64,000 nucleotides of DNA from Niveibacterium microcysteis. GTDB lineage: Bacteria; Pseudomonadota; Gammaproteobacteria; Burkholderiales; Rhodocyclaceae. The first letter of the stretch is position 1. Each line of letters begins with the position of its first letter. The notes beneath the pieces are model-generated. The model made no database searches. It was not told the origin of the DNA and saw only the letters and a program-made list of their open reading frames with translations. Below are positions 54,207 to 63,564 of this stretch, piece after piece. The DNA is taken from the NCBI RefSeq assembly GCF_017161445.1, contig NZ_CP071060.1, forward strand, positions 248,001 through 312,000, given 5' to 3'. The position numbers and the translations under genes are program-made.

Positions 54207-54986
54207 ATGGCGCATGCCGAGGTCAGCACCCTCTTCACCGACAAGGTTCGCGATTACATCGTCGGGCGACCGGGCTACCCGGTCTCTCTCGCCGGTCTGT
54301 TGATGGAAGCGGTCGGCGCGCGCCCGGGCCAGCAGCTGGCCGATGTCGGCTGCGGCACCGGCCTGCTCGCGCAGGCCTTCCTGCAGCATGGCTTTTCGGT
54401 AACGGGCGTGGAACCGAATGACGCGATGCGGACCGCCGGCGCGCAATTGCTGTCGGCGCTGCCGTCCTTCCGCATGTTGTCCGGCACGGCCGAACGCACT
54501 GGTCTGCCGGACGCATCGGTCGATGGCATCGTCGTCGGAACTGCTTTTCATTGGTTCGATCCGCTCGCGAGCCGCACCGAGTTCTCGCGCATCCTGCGCC
54601 CACGCGGCTGGGTCGCGCTGATCGGGAATGAGCGCGCCATGCTGGATCCTGCCGATCGCGCGCTGGGCGATCTGCTCGCGCATTTTCGTGACGATGCGCA
54701 TGAGCAGATGCGCATGCTGGACGACTGCGCGCCCGCCGAGTTCCTCGGGCCCGCGACACGGCATTTTGAAGTGCCGCATCGGCTATCGCTCGATCACGGT
54801 GCTTTTGTCGCGCTGGTGTTCTCGCGCTCTTACATGCCGCGGCTGGGCACGCCGCGTCGTGCCGAGGCGGAAGCCATGGTCGATGACACCTTCAGTGCGC
54901 ACGCGGCGGGGGGCCGCTACGCGCTGAACTATCGCGCCACGGTGTATGCCACCGCGGCCTTTGGGGGGCCTGCGCAAGCGGGCTAG
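54207..54986 (+). CDS. Class I SAM-dependent methyltransferase
   Basis: A 259-residue methyltransferase. SAM motif I is LADVGCGTGLLAQ near residue 46-56, followed by an acidic GVEPNDAM and the region GTAFHWFDPLAS. The HWF pattern is typical of methyltransferase-11/25 proteins of unknown substrate. It starts two bases after copy 2 of the isomerase, so it is translationally linked. Confidence 0.85.
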   Translation: MAHAEVSTLFTDKVRDYIVGRPGYPVSLAGLLMEAVGARPGQQLADVGCGTGLLAQAFLQHGFSVTGVEPNDAMRTAGAQLLSALPSFRMLSGTAERTGLPDASVDGIVVGTAFHWFDPLASRTEFSRILRPRGWVALIGNERAMLDPADRALGDLLAHFRDDAHEQMRMLDDCAPAEFLGPATRHFEVPHRLSLDHGAFVALVFSRSYMPRLGTPRRAEAEAMVDDTFSAHAAGGRYALNYRATVYATAAFGGPAQAG

Positions 54987-55049
54987 TACCGCCGCGCGCC
55001 GCATGAGCGGCGCGCCTTGTGATTCCGGCCAGGGGGGTGGCCTGTCGCA

Positions 55050-56657
55050 ATGACCGTACTGCATTCACAACTCAACCCGCGCGACGCGAACTTTCAGGCG
55101 AATGCCGAGGCGATGCGCAAGGTGGTCGACGACCTGCGCGCGAAACTCGCGCAGGTGGCGCAAGGGGGTAGCGCCGATGCGCGCGACAAGCATCGCGCAC
55201 GCGGCAAGCTGCTCGCACGCGAGCGCATCGAAGCACTGCTCGATCCGGGCACACCTTTCCTTGAACTCTCGCCGATGGCGGCGTGGGGCATGTATGGCGG
55301 CGATGTCGCATCCGGCGGCGTGGTCGCCGGCATCGGTCGCGTATCGGGCCGCGAATGCATGATCGTCGCCAACGATGCCACGGTGAAAGGCGGCACCTAC
55401 TACCCGATCACGGTGAAGAAGCACCTGCGCGCGCAGGAGATCGCCGCCGAGAACCGGCTGCCCTGCATCTACCTGGTCGATTCGGGCGGCGCCTTCCTGC
55501 CGATGCAGGACGAGGTGTTCCCCGATCGCGATCACTTCGGCCGCATCTTCTTCAACCAGGCCAACATGAGTGCTGCGGGCATCCCGCAGATTGCCTGCGT
55601 GATGGGCATGTGCACCGCGGGCGGCGCCTATGTGCCGGCGATGAGCGATGAAACCGTGATCGTGAAGAACCAGGGGACGATCTACCTCGGCGGCCCGCCA
55701 CTGGTGAAGGCCGCCACTGGCGAAGAAGTGAGTGCCGAGGACCTCGGTGGCGGCGATGTGCACACGCGGCTCTCGGGCGTGGCCGACTACCTCGCTGAAG
55801 ACGATCACGACGCCCTCGGGCAGGTGCGCCGCATCCTTTCGCACCTGAATACGCAGCGCCCGGCTGGCCCCGCCATGGCGGAGCCCGAACTACCGTTGTA
55901 CGACGCCAGTGAGCTCTACGGTGTGATTCCGGCCGATTCGAAGAAACCCTTCGATGTGCGCGAAGTGATCGCGCGCATCGTCGACGGATCGCGCTTCGAC
56001 GAGTTCAAGGCGCGCTACGGCGCAACGCTGATCACCGGCTTCGCACACATCCACGGCCACCCGGTCGGCATCGTCGCGAACAACGGCATCCTGTTTTCGG
56101 AGAGCGCACAGAAGGGCGCGCACTTCATCGAACTGTGCAGCCAGCGCGGCATTCCGCTGGTGTTTCTGCAGAACATCACCGGCTTCATGGTGGGCCGCAA
56201 GTACGAGAACGGCGGCATTGCGAAGGACGGCGCGAAGATGGTGACTGCGGTGTCCTGCGCGAAGGTGCCCAAGTTCACCGTGGTGATCGGTGGCAGTTTC
56301 GGCGCGGGCAACTACGGCATGTGTGGCCGTGCTTACTCACCGCGCTTCCTGTGGATGTGGCCCAACGCGCGCATCTCGGTGATGGGCGGCGAGCAGGCCG
56401 CAAGCGTCCTCGCGCAGGTCAAGAAAGATGGCATCGCGGCGAAAGGCGGCAGCTGGAGCGCGGAGGAGGAAGAGGCCTTCAAGGCACCGATCCGCCAGCA
56501 ATACGAAACCCAGGGCCACCCCTACTACGCCAGCGCGCGCCTGTGGGACGACGGCATCATCGACCCGGCCGACACCCGCCGCGTGCTGGGTCTCGCGATC
56601 GCCGCGTCGCTGAATGCGCCGATTGAAGCGACACGCTTCGGCGTGTTCCGGATGTAA
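55050..56657 (+). CDS. liuB: Methylcrotonyl-CoA carboxylase beta subunit
   Basis: A 535-residue carboxyltransferase subunit that moves CO2 from biotin to 3-methylcrotonyl-CoA. It has [52 protein letters not shown] and [17 protein letters not shown], the acyl-CoA carboxyltransferase signatures of the MCC beta family. It pairs with the biotin-carrying alpha subunit encoded at 58997; the liuC and cupin genes and the repeat element lie between them. Length matches the family. Confidence 0.95.
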   Translation: MTVLHSQLNPRDANFQANAEAMRKVVDDLRAKLAQVAQGGSADARDKHRARGKLLARERIEALLDPGTPFLELSPMAAWGMYGGDVASGGVVAGIGRVSGRECMIVANDATVKGGTYYPITVKKHLRAQEIAAENRLPCIYLVDSGGAFLPMQDEVFPDRDHFGRIFFNQANMSAAGIPQIACVMGMCTAGGAYVPAMSDETVIVKNQGTIYLGGPPLVKAATGEEVSAEDLGGGDVHTRLSGVADYLAEDDHDALGQVRRILSHLNTQRPAGPAMAEPELPLYDASELYGVIPADSKKPFDVREVIARIVDGSRFDEFKARYGATLITGFAHIHGHPVGIVANNGILFSESAQKGAHFIELCSQRGIPLVFLQNITGFMVGRKYENGGIAKDGAKMVTAVSCAKVPKFTVVIGGSFGAGNYGMCGRAYSPRFLWMWPNARISVMGGEQAASVLAQVKKDGIAAKGGSWSAEEEEAFKAPIRQQYETQGHPYYASARLWDDGIIDPADTRRVLGLAIAASLNAPIEATRFGVFRM

Positions 56658-56668
56658 GGGAGAGCAAC

Positions 56669-57457
56669 ATGAGCGAAGTCGTACAGATGTCGGTGGCCGG
56701 CGGTGTCGGCCGCCTCAAACTCAATCGACCAGAGCGCCACAATGCGCTCGACGAGCAACTGATCCATGACACGCACCGCGCCTTCGATCTGCTCGCGGGC
56801 AATCCGGCGGTGCGGGTCATCGTGCTGTGCTCGGATGGCCCCTCGTTCTGCGCCGGCGCGGATCTCGAATGGATGAAGCGCGCGTCGCATCTCGACGGGC
56901 AAGCCAACTTCAACGATGCGCGCCAGCTCGCCGCCTTGCTGTATGCGATTGCGACCTGTCCCAAGCCGGTGGTGGCGCGGGTGCAGGGCTCGGCTTACGG
57001 CGGTGGTGTCGGCATGATCAGCGTGTGTGACATCGCCGTCGGTGTCGAAGGCGCGCAGTTCGCACTGACTGAGGTCCGGCTCGGCATCGCTGCGGCGACG
57101 ATCAGCCCCTACGTGCTTGCGGCGATCGGCGCGCGCCAGGCGCGCCGACTGGTACTCACCGGCGAGCGCTTCGACGCCCACCGCGCGAAGGGCTACGGCT
57201 TGCTGCATGAGGTGGTGGCCGCCGATCAGCTCGACGCCGAGGTGGACCGCGTCATCGCGCTGCTGCTGCTCGGTGGCCCGGCCGCGCAGGCCGCCGTGAA
57301 AGACCTGATCCGCGACGTGGAAGGTGAGCCGCTCTCGCGCGAACTGACCGATGCGACTGCACGACGCCTGGCCGAGATCCGCGCCAGCCGCGAAGGCCGC
57401 GAAGGCATCACCGCGTTTCTGGAAAAGCGCAAACCCAACTGGGTGCCGGTGGAGTAG
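56669..57457 (+). CDS. liuC: Enoyl-CoA hydratase family, probable methylglutaconyl-CoA hydratase
   Basis: A 262-residue crotonase-fold enzyme. Oxyanion-hole residues are in SFCAGADLEWM and GSAYGGGVGMISVCD, with LTEVRLGIAAATISPYV as the usual following segment. Position right after liuB indicates that it hydrates 3-methylglutaconyl-CoA to HMG-CoA. The specificity is inferred from context; the crotonase fold does not tell it. It is 11 bases after liuB. Confidence 0.9.
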   Translation: MSEVVQMSVAGGVGRLKLNRPERHNALDEQLIHDTHRAFDLLAGNPAVRVIVLCSDGPSFCAGADLEWMKRASHLDGQANFNDARQLAALLYAIATCPKPVVARVQGSAYGGGVGMISVCDIAVGVEGAQFALTEVRLGIAAATISPYVLAAIGARQARRLVLTGERFDAHRAKGYGLLHEVVAADQLDAEVDRVIALLLLGGPAAQAAVKDLIRDVEGEPLSRELTDATARRLAEIRASREGREGITAFLEKRKPNWVPVE

Positions 57458-57461
57458 GCCG

Positions 57462-57959
57462 ATGAGCGACGCGAAACCCGTGCTGCGTTTGGCTGATCTG
57501 TCGCTCGAAACCTTCAGCCACGGCGAACGTTTCGCCGACGCCTATGCGGCCCTCGGCCCTTTGCTCGGCCTGCGCCATCTCGGCGTGGGTTATGACGTGA
57601 TCCCGCCCGGCAAGGCGATCTGCCCCTTCCACAACCACCACGCCAACGATGAGTTCTATGTCGTGCTTGAGGGCGAGGGCAGCTATCGCTTCGGTGATGC
57701 GCACCACCCGGTCTCCGCCGGCGATGTCATGGGCGCCCCCGCGGGTGGTCGCGACACCGCGCACCACCTCATCAACACCGGCAGCGTGCCGCTCAGGGTG
57801 CTGGTGATCAGCTCGATGCGCGAGCCGGACGTGTGCGAATACCCCGACTCCGACAAGTTTCTCGTGATGGCCGGCAAGGCGCCCGGTGGCGACGGCGTGG
57901 CCACGTTTCGCCACGTCGGGCGGAGGGCGGATGCGGTGGACTATTGGGAGGGCGAGTAA
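57462..57959 (+). CDS. Cupin-domain protein in the liu run
   Basis: A 165-residue single-cupin protein. The metal motif is CPFHNHHANDEFYVVLEGEG, with three His and one Glu, and a second motif near AHHLINTGSVPLRVLVISS carries the later His. It starts four bases after liuC. Such cupins are often isomerases or dioxygenases; the reaction is unknown, and its place in leucine degradation is inferred only from position. Confidence 0.8.
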   Translation: MSDAKPVLRLADLSLETFSHGERFADAYAALGPLLGLRHLGVGYDVIPPGKAICPFHNHHANDEFYVVLEGEGSYRFGDAHHPVSAGDVMGAPAGGRDTAHHLINTGSVPLRVLVISSMREPDVCEYPDSDKFLVMAGKAPGGDGVATFRHVGRRADAVDYWEGE

Positions 57960-58996
57960 GCGGTGGTGCCTTGCATGGCGCGATGCTTCGCTAGCGGCTT
58001 GCGATTTGTGCGGCCCGGTTGCGGTGGCCTTCCCGCTCAAGCCGGGTCCCGCCCCGGCGGCCGGGGTACTATCTTTGTGCGGACAAAGAAAGTACCCAAA
58101 GAAAATCGCCCCGCTTCAACGCCGCACGCTTCGCACGCGGTGCCCTGCACTGCTCGAAGCATCGGGTGGCTGCGGAACTCGGCCCTGCGGGCCTCAGACA
58201 GTCCTCGCCACCGCCGCTGCGCGTCGGAACCCGACGCTTCTGCGCTGCTCGGCGTTTCAGAGGGGGATCGTAAGGCGTCAACGATTGACCGTATCCTTGT
58301 TCTCGTAGCTCGGATGCGGGCCGAAGGCCGGAAGCCGCGAAGTGCGGTCGATTGTTTGGATTCGCCCAACCTGAAATCCGCTCCGCGCCGTTGCGGCTAC
58401 GAACAGGGCATTGGCGTTGCGCCATCGATTGTTTTGACTTTAGGGTCCCGTCGAGAGCGCCGAGTAGCGGAGCGCGACCGGGAAGAAGGCCGAGGATTGT
58501 TTGAGCACCGAGCGCAGCGAGGGCGAGTTCCGCAGGCCCCCGGTCGTGCGAGCAACGCAGGGAAGTCAGGTGCGCAGCACCTGACCGCGAACGGCGTAAG
58601 CGGGGTTTCGCGGAGAACTGCTCCGTGCCGCTGGAGCGGGCAGTGTGTGCAAACACTGCACTATTTCGGGTCGCCTTTTCTTGGTTACTTCTTTTGGCGA
58701 AGCAAAAGAAGCAACACGCCCGCCGGGGGCGGGACCCCGGCCAATGCACGCTTGCAAACCAACAACGGCCATCGCGAGCCGAAGTCGACTCTCAATGTGA
58801 GGGTTGGGCTTGGCGACCCTCTGCCGACCGAACCCTGGTGCGCCATCGATGGCGCCCATGTTTGCCTCACTCGGTCCTGCATGACGAGCCACCAGAACCA
58901 CCGTCGCACGGCAGATCGGGGGATCTGCCAGTGCAACGCAATCCACAACAGAACGCCGCCCCAGCGGCGCGATGCAAACATCATCGGGGGAGATGA
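57960..58996. other. Non-coding stretch in the liu run
   Basis: These 1,037 bases hold no gene I can support. Most is the inverted-repeat element at 58044-58738. The final 258 bases run to the liuD start and hold a GGGGGAG ribosome-binding site immediately before ATG 58997. The element separates liuC and the cupin gene from liuD. Confidence 0.65.
58044..58738. mobile_element. MITE-like non-coding element with terminal inverted repeats and inverted arms
   Basis: Ends are GGGTCCCGCCCCGGCGG (58044-58060) and its reverse complement with one extra G (58720-58738). Each end is followed inward by a hairpin: GGTACT..CTTTG / CAAAG..AGTACC (58065-58096) and GTTACTTCTTTT / AAAAGAAGCAAC (58684-58715, one mismatch). 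Further in, GCGGAACTCG at 58172 and CGAGTTCCGC at 58524 mirror each other, and longer stretches around them remain recognisably inverted, so the two outer thirds are inverted copies. No transposase is present. Similar hairpin-bearing repeats are common in betaproteobacterial and xanthomonad genomes. No clear target-site duplication is seen. Confidence 0.7.
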
Positions 58997-60979
58997 ATGT
59001 TCGACAAGATCCTGATCGCCAATCGCGGCGAAATTGCGTGCCGTGTGATCCGCACCGCGCGCCGCCTTGGTATCCGCAGCGTGGCGGTCTATTCCGATGC
59101 CGATGCGGGGGCGCGGCATGTGCGCCTGGCCGATGAGGCGGTGCACATCGGCCCGGCTGCGGCGCGCGAGTCCTACCTGTCCATCACCGCGATCCTGAAT
59201 GCGGCCAAACGCAGTGGTGCGCAGGCGATCCACCCTGGCTACGGTTTCCTCTCCGAGAACGAAGATTTCGCCGAGGCCTGCGAGGCGGCAGGGCTGGTGT
59301 TCATCGGGCCTCCGGCGTCGGCGATCCGCGCGATGGGCTCGAAGTCCGCCGCGAAGTCGTTGATGGAGAAAGCCGGCGTGCCACTGGTGCCGGGGTATCA
59401 CGGCGATGATCAGGACGCGAACCTTCTCGCTGCAAAAGCGGCGACGATTGGCTTCCCGGTGCTGATCAAGGCAAGCGCCGGCGGCGGTGGCAAAGGTATC
59501 CGCATCGTCAACCATGCGGACGAGTTCATGGCGGCGCTGGGGTCCTGCAAGCGGGAGGCCCTGGCCGCCTTTGGCGACGACAAGGTGCTGGTCGAACGTT
59601 ATCTGCAGCGGCCCCGGCATATCGAAATCCAGGTATTCGCAGATCGCCGTGGCAATGTCGTGCATCTGTTCGAGCGCGACTGTTCCGTGCAGCGTCGCCA
59701 CCAGAAGGTGCTTGAAGAGGCGCCGGCGCCCGGCATGACGCCAGAGCGGCGCGCGGCCATGGGCGCGGCGGCGTGCGAGGCGGCGCGCGCGATCGGCTAT
59801 GTCGGCGCGGGCACCGTGGAATTCATCTGCGAGCCGGATGGGCGCTTCTACTTCATGGAGATGAACACCCGGTTGCAGGTCGAGCACCCGGTGACCGAGA
59901 TGATCACCGGCCTCGACCTCGTCGAGTGGCAACTGCGTGTCGCGGCGGACGAGGCCCTGCCGCTGGTGCAGGAGCAGATCGCGTTGCGCGGGCATGCGAT
60001 CGAGGCCCGCATCTATGCCGAAGACCCCACGCGCGGCTTCCTGCCCGCAACCGGCACGCTGAGCCATCTCGATACGCCGACCGAAGGCGTGCACGTGCGC
60101 ATCGATTCCGGCATCGAGGAAGGTGATGCGATCACGCCCCACTATGACCCGATGATCGCAAAGCTGATCGTGTGGGACGACAGCCGCGAGCGCGCCATCG
60201 CGCGCATGTTGCAGGCCCTGGGCGGCTACCGCATCGTCGGCGTGGGCAATAACGTCGAGTTTCTCTCGCGCCTGGTCGCGTGCCCGGCGTTTACATCGGC
60301 GGATCTCGATACCGGTTTGATCGAACGCGAGCACGACTACCTGTTCCCCGCCGAGGCCGATGCGCCGGGCGAAGTCTTCCTGCTGGCAGCGCTGGCGCGT
60401 CTGCTGCGGGAACGTCAGGATGCGGTCGTCGATGCGTCACCGTGGGCAGCGCGTGACGGTTGGCGCATCACCGGTGCAGCGCGGCGCGTGCTCGTCTACC
60501 GCCACCACGAGCGTGAAGTGAAGGTGATGATTGCCTACGAGGCGGGCAGATTCCGGCTGGAGTGCGAGGGCCGCAGCGTGCATGCCTGTGGCGAACTTGG
60601 GCCGCGCGACGAACTGCGTGCGGTGTTCGATGGCAGCCGGTTGAACGCGACGGTGGTCGTCGCGCGCGAACGCCGACATGTCTTCCTGCACGGCCGTTGC
60701 TGGGTGGTCGCGGCGGTCGACCCGCTGGTGCGCAGCGCACAGGGCCGTGAGGCGGGTGGCGGGCTCGCAGCGCCGATGCCGGGCAAGGTGGTTGCGCTGC
60801 TGGCCGAGGCCGGCGCGCGTGTCGAACGCGGCGCGCCGCTGCTGGTGCTGGAAGCGATGAAGATGGAGCATACGATCACTGCACCCGGCGCGGGTATCGT
60901 AAAGGCCTTCCGCTTTGCGGTTGGTGACCAGGTCAGCGACGGTGCTGCCCTGCTTGATTTCGAGGAGGTCGCGGCATGA
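58997..60979 (+). CDS. liuD: Methylcrotonyl-CoA carboxylase alpha (biotin) subunit
   Basis: A 660-residue biotin-dependent subunit. The biotin-carboxylase part opens FDKILIANRGEIACRVIRTARRLG, has the ATP-grasp loop KASAGGGGKGIRIV and MEMNTRLQVEHPVTE. The C-terminal biotin-carrier domain has K622 in EAMKMEH. Length and layout match LiuD/MccA. A GGGGGAG ribosome-binding site precedes ATG 58997. It works with LiuB; the last bases overlap the Dabb gene start as ATGA. Confidence 0.95.
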   Translation: MFDKILIANRGEIACRVIRTARRLGIRSVAVYSDADAGARHVRLADEAVHIGPAAARESYLSITAILNAAKRSGAQAIHPGYGFLSENEDFAEACEAAGLVFIGPPASAIRAMGSKSAAKSLMEKAGVPLVPGYHGDDQDANLLAAKAATIGFPVLIKASAGGGGKGIRIVNHADEFMAALGSCKREALAAFGDDKVLVERYLQRPRHIEIQVFADRRGNVVHLFERDCSVQRRHQKVLEEAPAPGMTPERRAAMGAAACEAARAIGYVGAGTVEFICEPDGRFYFMEMNTRLQVEHPVTEMITGLDLVEWQLRVAADEALPLVQEQIALRGHAIEARIYAEDPTRGFLPATGTLSHLDTPTEGVHVRIDSGIEEGDAITPHYDPMIAKLIVWDDSRERAIARMLQALGGYRIVGVGNNVEFLSRLVACPAFTSADLDTGLIEREHDYLFPAEADAPGEVFLLAALARLLRERQDAVVDASPWAARDGWRITGAARRVLVYRHHEREVKVMIAYEAGRFRLECEGRSVHACGELGPRDELRAVFDGSRLNATVVVARERRHVFLHGRCWVVAAVDPLVRSAQGREAGGGLAAPMPGKVVALLAEAGARVERGAPLLVLEAMKMEHTITAPGAGIVKAFRFAVGDQVSDGAALLDFEEVAA

Positions 60980-61275
60980 TCCGGCATCTGGTGTTGTTCC
61001 GCTTCCGGCCTGATCTGCCCGCAACGCAAGTGGACGAGGCGGTGGCCGCGTTCCGTGCCTTGCAGTGGGCGATCGATGCCGTGAAGGCTTTCGAGGACGG
61101 CACCAACGTCAGCCCCGAGGGGCTCGCTCACGGCTACACGCACGCCTTCCTGCTGGCTTTCGAGACCGCTGCAGCGCGCGACGCCTACCTTGAGCATCCG
61201 GCGCACAAAGCCTTTGTGGCGTTCATCCAGCCCCTGCTGCACGAGGCGCTCGTGTTCGACTGGAATCGCACATGA
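60976..61275 (+). CDS. Dabb (stress-responsive alpha/beta barrel) protein
   Basis: A 99-residue dimeric alpha/beta-barrel domain. It opens MIRHLVLFRFRPDLPATQ and ends in PLLHEALVFDW, with FEDGTNVSPEGLAHGYTHAFLLAFET in the middle, the Dabb pattern (H-x-V-x-F-x-x-x and Y-x-H-A-x-x-x-x-F). Members are small enzymes or stress proteins of varied role. It overlaps liuD by four bases and the next gene by four, so it is translationally coupled within the run. Confidence 0.85.
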   Translation: MIRHLVLFRFRPDLPATQVDEAVAAFRALQWAIDAVKAFEDGTNVSPEGLAHGYTHAFLLAFETAAARDAYLEHPAHKAFVAFIQPLLHEALVFDWNRT

Positions 61276-62204
61276 AGACGCATATCGACCTGGTCGCCGC
61301 GGGGGGCTACAGCGCGGCGGAATGGCAGGCCGGATTCGACGCCTGCGACGCGCCGATCAAGGTCCACGAGGTCGCCGATGCGCCGCCATGCCGCTACGCG
61401 CTGGCATGGGGCGCCCAACCCGCGCTGTACGCCGCGCAGCCAGGGTTGCGTGCAGTGTTCTCGATGGGCGCTGGCGTTGAGCATTTGCTGAGCGATCCAT
61501 CCCTGCCAGCCGATCTGCCGCTGATACGCCTTGAAGATGCGGGCATGGCCGCGCAGATGGCAGGCTATGCGGTGTGGGGTGTGCTGCGCCATTTGCGGCG
61601 CTTCGACGAGAGCGCCGCGGCTGCGCGTCGCGGCGAAGACTGGGGCGGCTGGCGCAGCCCGCCGGCCACCGGGGCACGGGTTGGCGTGATGGGCCTTGGC
61701 GTGATGGGGCAGGCCACGCTTGCCGCGCTGGCCCCGCTGGGTTTCGTGCTGCGCGGCTGGAGCCGCAGCCCGCGCGAGATCGCGGGGGTCGAATGCCACG
61801 CCGGCACGGCGGCGCTGGATCGTTTTCTCGACGGGCTCGATGCCGTGGTCTGCGTGCTGCCGCACACGCGCGACACCGAGAACCTGCTCAACGCTGCGCG
61901 GTTCGCGCGGCTGGCGAAGGGGGCGTTGGTGCTCAACGCCGGGCGCGGCAGCCTGATTGTTGACACCGACCTGCTTGCCGCACTCGACAGTGGGCAGCTC
62001 GGCGCGGCGGTGCTCGACGTATTCCGCGAAGAACCCTTGCCGGCGGGTCACCCCTACCTGACCCATCCACGCGTGACTGCCACGCCGCATATCGCCGCCC
62101 GCACGCAGATCCCGCTGACCGCGCGTCAGGTGGCCGACAAGATTGCGCGGCTTGAGGCTGGTCTCTCGGTGAGCGGGCTCGTCGAGCGCGCGCGCGGCTA
62201 CTGA
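61272..62204 (+). CDS. Glyoxylate/hydroxypyruvate reductase A-type 2-hydroxyacid dehydrogenase
   Basis: A 310-residue NAD(P)-dependent enzyme. The Rossmann motif is GVMGLGVMGQATL, the catalytic Arg is in NAGRGSLIVD, the Glu in FREEPLPAGHP, and the His in TPHIAARTQIP. It fits the GhrA group (about 310 residues). It reduces glyoxylate or a related 2-keto acid; the specific substrate in this context is unknown. It overlaps the Dabb gene as ATGA. Confidence 0.88.
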   Translation: MKTHIDLVAAGGYSAAEWQAGFDACDAPIKVHEVADAPPCRYALAWGAQPALYAAQPGLRAVFSMGAGVEHLLSDPSLPADLPLIRLEDAGMAAQMAGYAVWGVLRHLRRFDESAAAARRGEDWGGWRSPPATGARVGVMGLGVMGQATLAALAPLGFVLRGWSRSPREIAGVECHAGTAALDRFLDGLDAVVCVLPHTRDTENLLNAARFARLAKGALVLNAGRGSLIVDTDLLAALDSGQLGAAVLDVFREEPLPAGHPYLTHPRVTATPHIAARTQIPLTARQVADKIARLEAGLSVSGLVERARGY

Positions 62205-62280
62205 TTTCGATACGTCGTGAAACAGCTTTTCCGCCTCATCCTGTGAGAATGGCGCGAGTAAAACTGCCGGATCGAGCGAG

Positions 62281-62823
62281 ATGAGCGAAGAAATCGAATG
62301 CCTGAGTTCCCGGGTTGTCTACCAGAACCGATGGCTGCGCGTGCGTGAGGATCAGGTGCGGCGGCCGAGCGGACATCGCGGCATCTACGGCGTGGTGGAG
62401 AAGCCGGACTTCGTCGTTATCGCACCGATCCAGGACGGCATGGTTTACCTCGTCGAGCAATACCGTTACCCGGTTGCCGGGCGCTACTGGGAGCTGCCGC
62501 AAGGCTCCTGGGAAGACACGCCGGGCGCCGATCCGGAGGCGCTGGCCGCGGGCGAGTTGCGTGAAGAAACCGGCCTTGTCGCGAGCTCGATCCGCCCGGT
62601 TGGCCATCTGTTCCTTGCCTACGGTTTCTGCAGCCAGGGCTACCACGTGTTCCATGCGACCGGGCTGGGTTTCGCCGGCGAACAGCGTGACGCCGAAGAA
62701 GAGGGGCTTGTTGCCAAGGCGTTCCCGCTGGCTGAGGTCGAGGCGATGATCTGCCGCGGCGAGATCAAGGATGCAACCACGGTTGCGGTGTGGGGCTTGC
62801 TGAAGATGAAGGGCTTGCTTTGA
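62281..62823 (+). CDS. Nudix hydrolase
   Basis: A 180-residue protein. The Nudix helix reads ADPEALAAGELREETGL with EELG-type metal residues present, but the Arg that usually precedes the first Glu is Gly (AAGELREETG instead of AARELxEETG). The N-terminal part has the ADP-ribose pyrophosphatase pattern (VVYQNRWLRVRED, YRYPVAGRYWELPQGSWE). A nucleotide-sugar or ADP-ribose substrate is likely. An inverted repeat follows the stop. Confidence 0.85.
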   Translation: MSEEIECLSSRVVYQNRWLRVREDQVRRPSGHRGIYGVVEKPDFVVIAPIQDGMVYLVEQYRYPVAGRYWELPQGSWEDTPGADPEALAAGELREETGLVASSIRPVGHLFLAYGFCSQGYHVFHATGLGFAGEQRDAEEEGLVAKAFPLAEVEAMICRGEIKDATTVAVWGLLKMKGLL

Positions 62824-62827
62824 AGGC

Positions 62828-62864
62828 GGGTTATGTCGCCGCGGCCGGCGCGGCGACATAACCC
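62828..62864. repeat. Perfect 16-bp inverted repeat between convergent genes
   Basis: GGGTTATGTCGCCGCG and its reverse complement are separated by GCCGG. It could stop transcription from both sides but has no T tract on either strand, so intrinsic termination is not assured. Confidence 0.75.
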
Positions 62865-62886
62865 TAGCTGGCGCTCTTGCCGCGAC

Positions 62887-63459
62887 CTACTTGCAGCGGG
62901 CGGCTGCGCTGTAGCCCTGCACTGAACTGTCGCAGACGCCGATTTCCGTATCGATGAGGAATTCGGTGTCGGCCGGCTTCCCACCGCGCGTGCCGGGCGT
63001 AAAGCGCACCTTCATGAAGGTGAGTGCAAGTGAATTGCGAATCTCGGCGCCTTCGGGGGCTTTGTAGAAGACCACGTTGGTGACTTCGCCTGAGGCGTCG
63101 ACATTCAGCACGGCGAGCAGGGGGCCGGAGAACGGCACCGCGGCAACCACGCTGTTGAGCTTGTCCAGTGTGCGCAGAAGCGGCGAATAGAGGCTGCCGA
63201 GCCCGTTCGCGGGAAACGGTGGCTGATCGCCGGGCGCCAGCTCATAGTCGCTGCGGACGATCTCTTTCTGCCGCGGGGACAAAGCGCTGTAGGGCTTGTC
63301 GTACGGGATCGGGCCGTGCAGCGTGCGTACAGTGGGGAACGACGTGCCCATCGGCGTGTCGGTGCGATAGCGGAACTCGAATATCTCGTCCTCATTGGCG
63401 AAAGCGGGCAGGGCGTGGGCGAGGGTGATGGCAAGCAGGATCGATCGGAGCAGGCGCAT
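62887..63459 (-). CDS. Exported protein with TonB C-terminal-like domain
   Basis: A 190-residue protein with a signal peptide (LLAITLAHALPAFA). The mature part has two Pro/Gly-rich strands, then LLAVLNVDASGEVTNVVFYKA...MKVRFTPGTRGGKPADTEFLIDTEIG, which follows the energy-transducer TonB C-terminal pattern (I-D-x-x-G-x-V-x-x-V and F-x-P-x-x-x-x-G-x-P). Four cysteines or fewer are visible, two near the C-terminus. It lacks the TonB Pro-rich linker and membrane anchor, so it is not TonB itself. It converges on the Nudix gene and diverges from liuE. Confidence 0.65.
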   Translation of the reverse strand: MRLLRSILLAITLAHALPAFANEDEIFEFRYRTDTPMGTSFPTVRTLHGPIPYDKPYSALSPRQKEIVRSDYELAPGDQPPFPANGLGSLYSPLLRTLDKLNSVVAAVPFSGPLLAVLNVDASGEVTNVVFYKAPEGAEIRNSLALTFMKVRFTPGTRGGKPADTEFLIDTEIGVCDSSVQGYSAAARCK

Positions 63460-63564
63460 GCTTAGGTCGGTGGTTGTGTGGAATTGGCAAACGATTCTAG
63501 CGACGCGATTGTTGGCTGGGCAGGAACCAGTCGACGGTGCGAGCAGACATTTCGGGTGAGTGCG

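Noticed and set aside
57963..59015. A 350-residue frame across the inverted-repeat element
   Set aside because: It covers terminal repeats and hairpins, lacks any domain, and crosses the liuD start and ribosome-binding site.
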